DNA from: Gemmatimonadaceae bacterium
GTDB taxonomy: Bacteria > Gemmatimonadota > Gemmatimonadetes > Gemmatimonadales > Gemmatimonadaceae
DNA length: 35,768 nucleotides
Direction: 5' to 3'
Assembly: GCA_020853635.1 (NCBI GenBank)
Contig: JADYYN010000248.1
Coordinates: forward strand, 1-35,768
In this document: in pieces, positions 14,581 to 23,169 of the stretch
How the letters are laid out: every line of letters starts with the position of its first letter
Position numbering within the stretch: position 1 is the first letter of the stretch
Position numbers and translations under genes: made by a program
Notes under the pieces: generated by a model
Database searches by the model: none
What the model was told of the DNA's origin: nothing
Seen by the model: the letters and a program-made list of their open reading frames with translations, nothing else

Positions 14581-16029
14581 ATGTCGGACGCACCGGAATC
14601 CTTGGAATCCACCGTCGCACGTCGCGACTTCCTGCGCCTCGCCGGGCTCGGCACCGGCGCGTTGATCACCGGTGGCATGCCGATGTCAGCGGCTGCCGAG
14701 TCGCTCGCCGCCACCGCGCCGCTCACTGCACAGGGCCGCGCGCGCGCGACCAGTCACATTATCGTCGTCGGTGCGGGTGCATGGGGAGCCTTCACCTCGT
14801 GGCATCTGCGCAGAGCCGGTCATCGCGTCACGCTCATCGACCAGTACGGCGTCGCCAACTCGCGCGCCACCAGCGGCGACGAGACGCGCGGCATCCGCTC
14901 CTCGTATGGCGATCGCACGCTCACGCCCGAGCTCTGGACCGCATGGGCACGAAAGAGCATCCAGCGCTGGCGCGAGTTCGACGCCGAACACGCCAAGCGG
15001 TTCGGCACGCGCTACTTCTTCACCACCGGTGACGTGATCCTCCGCGAGAGGACGGAGCCGTTCACCACCAAGACGATGGAGTTGTGGAACAAGCTCGGTG
15101 TGAAGCACGAGGTGCTCACCACCGACGAGGCCAAGCGCCGCTGGCCGCAGATCAACTCCGACGGGCAAGGCGTGGTGGTGTACGAACCCGACGCGGGTGT
15201 CGCACGTGCACGCGACTCCATTCAGGCGGTGGTCGCACTCGGCCGCGACGCCGGTGTGGAGTTCCGCTTGGGCAAGGTCACGCCTGGCCCCATCAGCAAC
15301 GGCCGCATGAACGGCATCACACTCGGCGATGGCACCAAGCTCGAAGCCGATGCCTACGTGTTCTGCTGCGGCCCGTGGATGGAGAAAGTCCTGCCGATGG
15401 CGCTCAAGAACAAGACGCGACTGCCGATCGGCCACGTGTGTTACTTCGGCACGCCGATGGGCGATGATCGCTTCACGTATCCCAACATCCCCACGTGGAA
15501 CGTGCCGGGTGTGACGGGCTGGGCCGCGTTGCCGGTGGATTCACGCGGCTTTCGCGTGCGTGGTGCGATTGCACCGCCGGCGCCGCCGCGTGCACCTGGC
15601 GCCGCCGATGCTCCGCCGCCACCGCCCTCTCCGAGCAACGCGCCGCCGCCGGATCCGCGCCAGCAGGATCCCGATCTCTCCTCGCGCTGGTCGAGTCAGG
15701 AGCGCATCGATGGTTCGCGGCGTGTGCTCGCGAAGTACTTCCCCGCGCTTGCCGACGCGCCGCTGCTCGAGACGCGGTCGTGTCACTACGAGAGCAGCGT
15801 GAACCGCAACTTCATCGTCGATCGCGTGCCGGGCGCGGAGAACGCGTGGATCGCCGGCATGGGACAGGCCGAAGGCTTCAAGTTCTCGATCGTGATGGGC
15901 GAATACGCGGCGTGGCGCGTGCTCGGTGATTCAGGTGATCCGACCATCGCCGAGGCGTTCCGTTTGCCGACACAGGAATACGACCCGCAACCGGCGACGA
16001 ATGCGTCGCGTGGAGAAGACGACGAATGA
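14581..16029 (+). CDS. Tat-exported FAD-dependent amine/amino-acid oxidase-like protein (DAO, sarcosine-oxidase type)
   Basis: A 482-residue DAO-family protein. A twin-arginine signal (ARRDFLRLAG, Arg14-Arg15) suggests folded export to the periplasm. The FAD Rossmann motif is VVGAGAWG (Gly64-Gly69). The sarcosine-oxidase-like pattern continues with SRATSGDETRGIRSSYGD and, late, TRSCHYESSVNRNFIVDR. Cys401 sits where monomeric sarcosine oxidases attach FAD covalently, so covalent flavin is likely. GMGQAEGFKFS is the C-terminal FAD contact. Residues about 331-363 are a Pro/Ala-rich insertion not expected in the fold core. The reaction would be oxidation of a secondary amine or N-methyl amino acid to an imine, with O2 or the nearby cytochrome c as acceptor (inference). 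The stop overlaps the next start in ATGA. Confidence 0.88.
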   Translation: MSDAPESLESTVARRDFLRLAGLGTGALITGGMPMSAAAESLAATAPLTAQGRARATSHIIVVGAGAWGAFTSWHLRRAGHRVTLIDQYGVANSRATSGDETRGIRSSYGDRTLTPELWTAWARKSIQRWREFDAEHAKRFGTRYFFTTGDVILRERTEPFTTKTMELWNKLGVKHEVLTTDEAKRRWPQINSDGQGVVVYEPDAGVARARDSIQAVVALGRDAGVEFRLGKVTPGPISNGRMNGITLGDGTKLEADAYVFCCGPWMEKVLPMALKNKTRLPIGHVCYFGTPMGDDRFTYPNIPTWNVPGVTGWAALPVDSRGFRVRGAIAPPAPPRAPGAADAPPPPPSPSNAPPPDPRQQDPDLSSRWSSQERIDGSRRVLAKYFPALADAPLLETRSCHYESSVNRNFIVDRVPGAENAWIAGMGQAEGFKFSIVMGEYAAWRVLGDSGDPTIAEAFRLPTQEYDPQPATNASRGEDDE

Positions 16030-17108
16030 GCGCACGTGTGAGGAATCTCTTTCAGATCGCGATGCTGTGCGTGCCTGCGCTGGTTCATGCGCAGAGCGCC
16101 GCAACCACGCCGGTGAACGACCGCCCGAATCCGTACCGCACCATCGAAGGCTGGGCCAAGCTGCCCGCCGGTCGTGTGTGGGGCTCCACGAGCGCCGTCG
16201 CCATCGACAAAGACGGCGAGAGCGTGTGGGTGGGTGAACGCTGCGGGCAGAACAGCTGCGTGGGCTCGGATCTCGATCCGGTGCTGCTGTTCGACAAGAA
16301 CGGCAATCTCGTGCGCTCGTTCGGCAAGGGCATGGTGAACTGGCCGCACGGCATCCACGTGGACTTCGAAGGCAACGTGTGGATCGTCGATGGGCGCGAC
16401 AACAAGCCGGTCGTGCCTCGCAACGCGCCTGCCGATGCTCCGCCGCCGGTGATGCCCGCGAAGATCTTCGGACATCAGGTGCTCAAGTTCTCGCCGCGCG
16501 GCGAACTGCTCATGCGGCTCGGCACTGATGGCGGCGCGCGCGAGCCGGGCTACTTCTTCCAGCCCAACGCGGTGTATGTCGCACCCAACGGTGACATCTA
16601 CGTCGCCGAGGGCCACGCGTCGGGTGCCGAAGCGAATGCGCGCGTGCTCAAGTTCGACAAGACGGGCAAGCTGCTCATGAGCTGGGGCAAGAAAGGGACG
16701 GGGCCGAGTGAGTTCGATCAGCCGCACGCGCTGGCGATGGACTCGCGTGGCCGGCTCTTCGTCGGCGATCGCACGAACAACCGCATCCAGATCTTCTCGC
16801 AGGACGGCAAACTGCTCGACACCTGGTTCCAGTTCTCGCGTGCGAGCGGGATCTTCATCGACAAGAACGACATCATCTACGTCGCCGATTCCGAGTCGGG
16901 CTCCATCGCACCCACGCGGCCCGAGTGGCAGCGCGGCATCCGCATTGGCAGTGCGCGGACGGGTGAAGTGACGGCGTTCATCCCCGATCCGGTGAAGGAG
17001 ACGCGCAACACGAGTGCCGCCGAAGGAGTCGCAGTGGATTCCCGCGGCAACATCTACGGGGCCGAGGTCGGTCCCCGTGCCCTCAAACGTTACGAGCGCA
17101 ATCCGTGA
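16026..17108 (+). CDS. Exported NHL-type six-bladed beta-propeller protein
   Basis: A 360-residue protein with a signal peptide (MSARVRNLFQIAMLCVPALVHAQ). Repeated blades show the NHL pattern, for example PHGIHVDFEGNVWIVDGRDN, FQPNAVYVAPNGDIYVAEG, FDQPHALAMDSRGRLFVGDRTNNRIQIF and EGVAVDSRGNIYGAEVG. Some relatives are annotated as peptidyl-alpha-hydroxyglycine amidating-lyase-like, but the lyase's metal ligands are not obvious here. A binding or scaffold role is as likely. Its ATG overlaps the stop of the FAD enzyme by 4 bp, and its own stop overlaps the next start (GTGA), so the three genes look like one operon. A related propeller is at 23170-24369. Confidence 0.88.
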   Translation: MSARVRNLFQIAMLCVPALVHAQSAATTPVNDRPNPYRTIEGWAKLPAGRVWGSTSAVAIDKDGESVWVGERCGQNSCVGSDLDPVLLFDKNGNLVRSFGKGMVNWPHGIHVDFEGNVWIVDGRDNKPVVPRNAPADAPPPVMPAKIFGHQVLKFSPRGELLMRLGTDGGAREPGYFFQPNAVYVAPNGDIYVAEGHASGAEANARVLKFDKTGKLLMSWGKKGTGPSEFDQPHALAMDSRGRLFVGDRTNNRIQIFSQDGKLLDTWFQFSRASGIFIDKNDIIYVADSESGSIAPTRPEWQRGIRIGSARTGEVTAFIPDPVKETRNTSAAEGVAVDSRGNIYGAEVGPRALKRYERNP

Positions 17109-18889
17109 TCAGAACGTCTGTGCAGACCCTCCCGCGGGTAATCATGCCGCGCGCGCCGCGCGGCCTGCTCCTCGGCGCTTTCCTCGTGCTCGCGGCCGTC
17201 CCTGCGGAGTCGGTCGCCCAACGCCGCATCGGCATGATCCCGGTGGGCAGCAGCGAACTCCGCGACTCGGTCGCGCTGTTCACCACCGATCGTGGCGCGC
17301 TCGGCCGGCGCTGGACGGTGGAATACTCACCGGCGCGGCGTGAGCGCTTCACGGCGTTCTACACCGACTGGCAGAAGCGCCTCACGAAGATCGACTTCAA
17401 CAAGCTCAGTCAGGAGGGCAAGATCGACTACGTCCTCCTGGAGAGCCGCCTCAAGACCGAGCTCGCGCAGCTCCGCCGCGAGGAGAAGCTCCTCGGCGAG
17501 ATGAAACCGCTGGTGCCGTTCGGCCAGGTGATCGTGGACTTCGAGGAAGCGCGTCGTCGCTTCGACAAGATCGACGCGCAGGCCTCGGGCAAGGCGCTCG
17601 CCGTGATGGCGACGCAACTCGACAGCCTCACGCGCATGGTACGCGCCAAGCAGGCCAACACGATCACCCGCGCTGATCGCATCGTCGCACTGCGCACCAT
17701 CGGCTACCTCGGCAGTCTGCAGGGCACGCTACGCAACTGGAATCGCTTCTACGCCGGGTACGATCCGCTCTACTCGTGGTGGACCGAGGATCCGTTCCGT
17801 CGTGTGAACGACGCGTTCGGCCGCTACACGCGCGCGATCCGCGAAGTGGTGGTGGGGCAGCGCGAGGGCCAAGAGGAGCCGATCATCGGCGACCCGATCG
17901 GCGCGCAGGGCCTGGCCGAGGACCTCGAAGCCGAGATGATCGCGTACACGCCGGCCGAGCTGATCGCGCTGGCCGAGCGCGAGTTCGCGTGGATCGACGC
18001 CGAGAAGGCGCGCGCGGCGCGCGACATGGGTTTCGGCACGGACGTGAAGGGTGCACTCGAGAAGGTGAAGCAGGCCTACGTGCCGCCCGGTGAACAGCCG
18101 GAGCTCATCCGCCGTCTCGCGCGCGAAGCGGTGGCGTTCATCACCGAGAAGAACCTCGTCACCGTGCCGCCGCTCGCCGACGAAGTGTGGCGCATGGAGA
18201 TGATGTCGCCGCGGCAGCAGCTGGTCTCACCGTTCTTCCTCGGAGGCGAGATCATCCAGGTGTCGTATCCGACCGACTCCATGCAGCACGACGACAAGCT
18301 GATGTCGATGCGCGGCAACAACCCGCATTTCTCGATGGCCACGGTGCATCACGAGTTGATCCCCGGCCATCACATGCAGGGCTACATGACCTCGCGCTAC
18401 AACACGCACCGTGGCGCCTTCGGCACGCCGTTCTGGACCGAGGGCTGGTCGCTGTGGTGGGAGATGCTGCTGTGGGACCAGGGTTTCCCCAAGACGCCCG
18501 AAGACCGCATGGGCATGTTGTTCTGGCGCTCGCATCGCCTCGCGCGGATCATCTTCTCGCTCAAGGTGCATCTGGGCGAGATGACGCCGCAGGAAGCGAT
18601 CGACATGCTGGTGGACCGCGTGGGCCACGAGCGCGCCAACGCCGAAGCCGAGGTGCGTCGCTCGTTCAACGGCAGTTACTCACCGTTGTATCAGGCGGCC
18701 TACATGCTCGGTGGCCTGCAGATCCGCGCGCTGCACCGCGAACTCGTGGGCGGTGGCCGCATGACGAACAAGGAGTTCCACGACGCCATCCTGCAAGGCG
18801 GCCGGATGCCTATTGAGATGGTGCGGGCGCGGTTGATGGGGACGACGCTCAGGCCAGGGTATCAGGCCAACTGGAAGTTCATACAGTAG
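17105..18889 (+). CDS. Exported DUF885 family protein (putative metallopeptidase)
   Basis: A 594-residue DUF885 protein. The hallmark is HHELIPGHHMQGYM, with HE at residues 416-417 and HH at 422-423, a zinc-protease-like HExxPGHH motif. FWTEGWSLWWEM follows, with a Glu that is typically a further ligand, and the family ending SFNGSYSPLYQAAYMLGG is present. The N-terminal half is helical and rich in charged residues. A signal peptide is visible after the second possible start (ATG 17144: MPRAPRGLLLGAFLVLAAVPAESVAQ). GTG 17105 overlaps the previous stop and supports coupling, so the start is uncertain by 13 codons. Probably periplasmic. A hairpin terminator follows at 18920. Confidence 0.9.
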   Translation: MIRTSVQTLPRVIMPRAPRGLLLGAFLVLAAVPAESVAQRRIGMIPVGSSELRDSVALFTTDRGALGRRWTVEYSPARRERFTAFYTDWQKRLTKIDFNKLSQEGKIDYVLLESRLKTELAQLRREEKLLGEMKPLVPFGQVIVDFEEARRRFDKIDAQASGKALAVMATQLDSLTRMVRAKQANTITRADRIVALRTIGYLGSLQGTLRNWNRFYAGYDPLYSWWTEDPFRRVNDAFGRYTRAIREVVVGQREGQEEPIIGDPIGAQGLAEDLEAEMIAYTPAELIALAEREFAWIDAEKARAARDMGFGTDVKGALEKVKQAYVPPGEQPELIRRLAREAVAFITEKNLVTVPPLADEVWRMEMMSPRQQLVSPFFLGGEIIQVSYPTDSMQHDDKLMSMRGNNPHFSMATVHHELIPGHHMQGYMTSRYNTHRGAFGTPFWTEGWSLWWEMLLWDQGFPKTPEDRMGMLFWRSHRLARIIFSLKVHLGEMTPQEAIDMLVDRVGHERANAEAEVRRSFNGSYSPLYQAAYMLGGLQIRALHRELVGGGRMTNKEFHDAILQGGRMPIEMVRARLMGTTLRPGYQANWKFIQ

Positions 18890-18919
18890 CAGATGGGAGA
18901 GGGGAGATGGGAGATGTGA

Positions 18920-18959
18920 GAGGGGGCGGCACCGAGAAAACACTCGGCGCCGCCCCCTC
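18920..18959. terminator. Hairpin terminator between convergent DUF885 and PQQ dehydrogenase genes
   Basis: Arms 18920-18936 and 18943-18959 pair at 16 of 17 positions (one A/C mismatch) around an AAAACA loop. The outer 11 bp are GAGGGGGCGGC with its complement. It is preceded at 18890-18920 by purine heptads (GATGGGA, GGAGATG) like those at 5834-5927, here without a pyrimidine partner. It lies 30 bp after the DUF885 stop and 47 bp before the stop of the convergent gene, so it could serve both strands. Confidence 0.7.
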
Positions 18960-19006
18960 CCGCATCGCAGTTACTTACAGCTCACCACTCACAACTCCCA
19001 ACGCCG

Positions 19007-21214
19007 TCAAGGCAGTCGCAACGCCACCAGAGCGGTTCCCCCGCCCGCCCCCATCGCAAACACGATGTACTGCTTCCCCTTGTGCATGAACGTCATCGGC
19101 ACCGCAGTGGTACGCGAAGGAATCTCGACGGCTCCCACCTGCTTGCCCGTCGCCTTGTCCACCGCGAACAACTGCGGCTTGGCATTCGGCACGCCACCCG
19201 ATCGCCCCGTGCCGTAGATCACCAGCGTCTTGGTGACGATCACCTGCGCCTGCCCACCCGCCGCGCGCGGCGGAAGGTTCACGCCGGCGAACAGCGGATC
19301 GGTGCTGCGCACCGGGATCATGCCGCCGTTGGGGATCCACCACTTCTTGTCACCGCTGTTCATGTCGTACGCGGTGATGCCGCCGAGTTCCTTCGGCTTG
19401 AGGATGGAGACCCCGCCGAGCATCGAGGCGCTGCCGCGGCCTTCGAATCCACCGCCACGCGAGGTGGGCGGCGTGTAGCCGGCCGGCGGTTCGAGCGCGC
19501 CGATCAAGCCGCAGTTGTCGCGCGGCGAGCTGTAGTTGAACTCGCTGCACGGATCCTTCTGCAGCGTGATCGTCGAGAGACCGCTGAGTGCGGCGACGTA
19601 GATCATGCCCGTCTCGGGGTCGAACGCGGCGCCACCGTCGATGTTCACGCCGCCCGACGCGCCCGGCGCGTACCACGAGCACTTGAGGCCGCCCGCTGAC
19701 TTGCCGTCGGAGGTCGTGGCCGGGATGTAGTACGGACCCATGCGGCAGCGCTGCGCCATCTTGAGCGCGCTGTCCTTGATCGCCGGCGTGTAGTCGATGA
19801 GATCCGTCGCGAGCAGGCCCTGCTGCGAATACGGCGCGGGCTTCGACGGGATGGGCTGCGTGGGCGAGGTCTTCTCACCCGGCACATCGCTCTGCAGCAC
19901 CGGCGTCTCGACCATCGGCCAGATCGGCTCGCCCGTCACGCGGTCGAACGTGTACAGCCAGCCCTGCTTGGTGCTCTGCGTGATCGCCTTGCGACGCTGT
20001 CCGTTCACTGTGACGTCGATGAGGTTCGGCGCCCTCGGCGTGTCGTAGTCCCAGATGTCGTGGTGCACCATCTGGAAATGCCACTTCCGCTTGCCCGTCT
20101 TGGCATCGAGTGCGACGAGCGAGTTGCCGAAGAGATTGTTGCCCGGGCGGTGACCGCCGTACTCGTCCATGAGCGGCATGCCAACGGGGATGTACACCGT
20201 GTTGAGCTCGGGGTCGGCGGAGTACGTGGCCCACGCGTCGTTCTTGCCCACACCTTCCGTACCGATCTTCGAGCCGCGCTCCCAGGTCTCCGCGCCGAAC
20301 TCACCCGGCTGCGGCACAAGATTGAACTTCCAGAGCTGTTTGCCCGTCTTGAGATCGAAGCCGCGGATGAAGCCCGGGATGTTGCGCACGCGGATCGGAT
20401 AGTAGCCATGGATCGACGAGTTGCCGACGACAATCACATCGTTCACGACGATGGCCGGCGAACTGGCGGCGATCTGGCCGTTCACCGGATCGATGCCGAT
20501 GGTGCCGTCGGCGCCGATCTTCTTCACCGGGTCCCAGGTCTCGCCCGGCTTCGCGCGGCGCGCCGGTGCAGCGTCGGAGATGATGAGCGAGCCGGAGTCA
20601 TCGACCGCGAGCGGTACGAGATCGTAGCCCAGCCCGGTCATGAGGTCGACCACACCGTCCTTGCCGAACTTCGGGTCGGGGCGGCCGGTCTTCGCGTCGA
20701 GCGAGACCATGTGATAGCCTGGCGTCACGACGATCACGCGCTCTTCCTTGCCGTCGGTCCAGTACGTCGGGCCACGGCCCGCGAACTGCCGCGGCGCCTT
20801 CTGCCAACGGATGCCTTCTTCGAGGCGATACATCCACAACGTCTCGCCCGTCTCGGGGTCGAGCGCCATCACCGATCGACGCGTGGTCGCGACCGTGAAC
20901 AGTCGGCCGTTCGCGTAGAGCGGCGTGGTGCGATAGTACTCGTCAGGCCCGAACGTGCCGGCATCCCACTGCCACGCCACCGCGAGCTTGCTGAAGTTCT
21001 CGGCGGTGATCTGATCGAGTGGCGAGTAGCGCGTGCTGAACGCATCGCCGCCCCAGTAGCGCCATTCGCCCGGCGCGTTGCCGCGCACGAGGCCCGACAT
21101 CACCGGGGTGGTGCCACCCGGCGCACTCGCCGGACGCGCGGCTTGTGCGCCAGCGAGATCGGAGAACGCGGCAACAGCGACCGCGAGTGTGAGAGAGCGA
21201 AAGCGCATCGTCAT
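19007..21214 (-). CDS. Exported PQQ-dependent dehydrogenase (quinoprotein, glucose/alcohol dehydrogenase family)
   Basis: A 735-residue eight-bladed quinoprotein. It has a signal peptide (to about residue 24) and then the family opening EWRYWGGDAFSTRYSPLDQI. Repeated 'LxALDPETGETLWxY' tryptophan-docking blades include VSLDAKTGRPDPKFG, FDLKTGKQLWKF, VALDAKTGKRKWHFQMVHHDIWDYD and QGWLYTFDRVTGEPIWPM. The VHHDIWDYD segment is typical of the glucose-dehydrogenase side of the family. There is no haem domain and no membrane domain, so electrons must leave through a separate carrier. The cytochrome c gene just upstream, whose stop shares one base with this ATG (TGATG), is the obvious candidate. The sugar or alcohol substrate is unknown. 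Start: ATG 21214 or, two codons later, 21208. Confidence 0.92.
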   Translation of the reverse strand: MTMRFRSLTLAVAVAAFSDLAGAQAARPASAPGGTTPVMSGLVRGNAPGEWRYWGGDAFSTRYSPLDQITAENFSKLAVAWQWDAGTFGPDEYYRTTPLYANGRLFTVATTRRSVMALDPETGETLWMYRLEEGIRWQKAPRQFAGRGPTYWTDGKEERVIVVTPGYHMVSLDAKTGRPDPKFGKDGVVDLMTGLGYDLVPLAVDDSGSLIISDAAPARRAKPGETWDPVKKIGADGTIGIDPVNGQIAASSPAIVVNDVIVVGNSSIHGYYPIRVRNIPGFIRGFDLKTGKQLWKFNLVPQPGEFGAETWERGSKIGTEGVGKNDAWATYSADPELNTVYIPVGMPLMDEYGGHRPGNNLFGNSLVALDAKTGKRKWHFQMVHHDIWDYDTPRAPNLIDVTVNGQRRKAITQSTKQGWLYTFDRVTGEPIWPMVETPVLQSDVPGEKTSPTQPIPSKPAPYSQQGLLATDLIDYTPAIKDSALKMAQRCRMGPYYIPATTSDGKSAGGLKCSWYAPGASGGVNIDGGAAFDPETGMIYVAALSGLSTITLQKDPCSEFNYSSPRDNCGLIGALEPPAGYTPPTSRGGGFEGRGSASMLGGVSILKPKELGGITAYDMNSGDKKWWIPNGGMIPVRSTDPLFAGVNLPPRAAGGQAQVIVTKTLVIYGTGRSGGVPNAKPQLFAVDKATGKQVGAVEIPSRTTAVPMTFMHKGKQYIVFAMGAGGGTALVALRLP

Positions 21215-21657
21215 CAGCGGAGACTCGTGGTGGGAGTGACGGAGCGAACCGAGTCGAGACGGATACTGTGCAACACCGTGGAGTCGGCGGCCAGTGGCTC
21301 ACTGCCCGCCGGCATGCCGTTGATCTTGAGCAGGTACGCCAGCGCGAGCGAGTAGTCCTGATCGCTCATCGAGCCCGGATCGGACTTGGGCATCTCGCGC
21401 CGCAGGTAGCCGAACAGCTCGCCGAGCGTGCGACCGTACCACTTGTTCTTGAATGGCGGGCCGGCGTGCACCGTGGGCGTGTGACAGTTGCGGCAGTACG
21501 CCGCGAAGATGTCGGCGCCGTCGGTGGCCTGTGCGGCCGTGTAGACGCCGTCCATCGTCGTGCGTGGGTTGGGCTGACGCGGACGGGCATCGAGGACGGA
21601 ACCGCAGACGAGCGCACCGAGGGCGATCGGGAGCAGCAGACGAGCAGTGGCTGGCAC
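21214..21657 (-). CDS. Exported small monohaem cytochrome c, partner of the PQQ dehydrogenase
   Basis: A 147-residue protein from GTG 21657. Starting there gives a good signal peptide (MPATARLLLPIALGALVCG) and a 47-bp gap to the gene upstream. The haem site is CRNCH (Cys55, Cys58, His59) and Met89 in REMPKSDPGSM is the likely axial ligand. The ending LALAYLLKINGMPAGS is shared with the paralogue at 13923-14408. No ATG and no clear ribosome-binding site are available, so the start is the least certain part. It probably accepts electrons from the PQQ dehydrogenase encoded next to it, in the periplasm. Confidence 0.85.
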   Translation of the reverse strand: MPATARLLLPIALGALVCGSVLDARPRQPNPRTTMDGVYTAAQATDGADIFAAYCRNCHTPTVHAGPPFKNKWYGRTLGELFGYLRREMPKSDPGSMSDQDYSLALAYLLKINGMPAGSEPLAADSTVLHSIRLDSVRSVTPTTSLR

Positions 21658-21704
21658 GGGGGAGGGAACGGGGGTTCGGCGACGGTCCGGGGGATGTCGC
21701 CGGA

Positions 21705-23081
21705 CTACGACCGTCGGAGGATGCCTAGAATCTGTCGCATCGCGAGCGCGACGGCCACGGCGACGGCCGCCACGAGGGCCGTTCGCATGGCGCCCAAAGC
21801 GAAGGTGGCGTCGAGCGCGGGCCAGGCGAAGCTGGACCGATGAGCCAAAAAGTCCGACCCGCGTTCGGTCATCCAGTGCCAGGCCGTGTGCGCCACCAGC
21901 GCGGAGCCGACGATCGTCACCAGCCGTTCCCGCGGGGCCGTCACGTAGCGACGCGCAAGCCACAGCAGCGGAACGGCGGCGAGCAGCACAGCGATCTGCC
22001 CCAGCTCCACACCCACGTTGAACGCCGCGAGTGCACTCACGAGATTGCCGCCCGCGAACTGCAACGTTTCGCCCAGCGCGAACGAGAATCCGAACCCGTG
22101 CACCAACCCGAACGCGAACGCCAGCGGCCAACGCTCGGCGAGTCGCTCCTCGCTCAGCACGATGTTCTCGATGGTCAGCCACACGATCGACGCGGCGATG
22201 AGCGTCTCCACCAGCGGCGGGAACCACAGCGCCGTGGGTGTGAAGCCGAGCGCCGCCGCGCCGAGAGTGAGCGAGTTCGCGACAGTGAACGCGGTCACCA
22301 CGGTGAGCAGCGACTGCCAGCGGCGCACCGGCAGCACGAGGCAGATCACGAACAGCAGATGATCGAGCCCGCCGAGGATGTGGCGGAAGCCTTCGCGCAG
22401 GAACTGCGCGAAGGTGGAGAGCCATGCGGGCTCGAGTGCGATGGCGTCGGGGTTGCCTTCGTACGTGACGATTCGGTCACTGCCATCGGCGCCGATGAGG
22501 TGCACCACACTCGTGGTGCGAATCCCCAAGTGCGCGAGCTCGGGATGCAGCACCAGCGCGGCCTCGGCGCTCGGCAATGGATACTCCAGTGCTACATCGA
22601 GCAGCGTCTGCTGCCACACGATGCGCTCGGTCTCGAGCAACGGCTGTTCGAAGTGTGCGCGTGCCGCTGCGAACGAATCGAACGAGCGGTCGTTCGGCAG
22701 AGCGATGCGGGTGCCGGCGATCTGCGGCGCGTCGAGTGCGGCGCCGTCGGCGGTGATGCGGATGCTGTTGATGAGCCAGAGCTGCGTGGCTTGCGGCAGC
22801 AGTTCGCGCACGCGCAGCAGATCGAGTGTGCCATCGTCGCGGAGCGGGAACTCCACGTCGCGCATGGCCTCGAGCGGGACGCGCAGCAGCACGCGGAGCG
22901 TGTTGCCGTCGGGCTGGACGTAGGCACGAATGGCCACGCGCTCGGGGATCTCGTGCGACCACAGGGTCTGCACCTGCGCCACGAGTAGCGCCACCGCCAC
23001 GCCGAGCGCCGCGACGAACCCGCGCCATCGCGTGGGGCGGCGGCGCAGTGCGAGAGGATTACGGGGCGGTCTCTGGTGCAT
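21705..23081 (-). CDS. HupE/UreJ-like membrane protein with N-terminal extracytoplasmic domain
   Basis: A 458-residue protein. After a basic N-terminus and one helix (FVAALGVAVALLVAQ), about 190 residues form a beta-rich extracytoplasmic region (HEIPERVAIRAYVQPDGNTL...). The C-terminal half is the HupE/UreJ_2 membrane domain with about seven helices and the family motifs GFRHILGGLDHLLFV (Asp240, His241) and FAFGLVHGFGFS. HupE/UreJ proteins have been linked to nickel or cobalt uptake, but this two-part form is uncharacterised. It leads the run HupE-like, cytochrome c, PQQ dehydrogenase. A role in supplying metal or another need of that system is speculation. ATG 23102 is an alternative start. 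The gene is divergent from the propeller gene at 23170. Confidence 0.88.
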   Translation of the reverse strand: MHQRPPRNPLALRRRPTRWRGFVAALGVAVALLVAQVQTLWSHEIPERVAIRAYVQPDGNTLRVLLRVPLEAMRDVEFPLRDDGTLDLLRVRELLPQATQLWLINSIRITADGAALDAPQIAGTRIALPNDRSFDSFAAARAHFEQPLLETERIVWQQTLLDVALEYPLPSAEAALVLHPELAHLGIRTTSVVHLIGADGSDRIVTYEGNPDAIALEPAWLSTFAQFLREGFRHILGGLDHLLFVICLVLPVRRWQSLLTVVTAFTVANSLTLGAAALGFTPTALWFPPLVETLIAASIVWLTIENIVLSEERLAERWPLAFAFGLVHGFGFSFALGETLQFAGGNLVSALAAFNVGVELGQIAVLLAAVPLLWLARRYVTAPRERLVTIVGSALVAHTAWHWMTERGSDFLAHRSSFAWPALDATFALGAMRTALVAAVAVAVALAMRQILGILRRS

Positions 23082-23169
23082 CACGCCGGAGAGATATAGC
23101 ATTGGGCGCAGTTCCGCACGGGGTCCACTCAGTCGGCGCCCGTGCCTCACGTCAGGATCGGAGAGTCGG

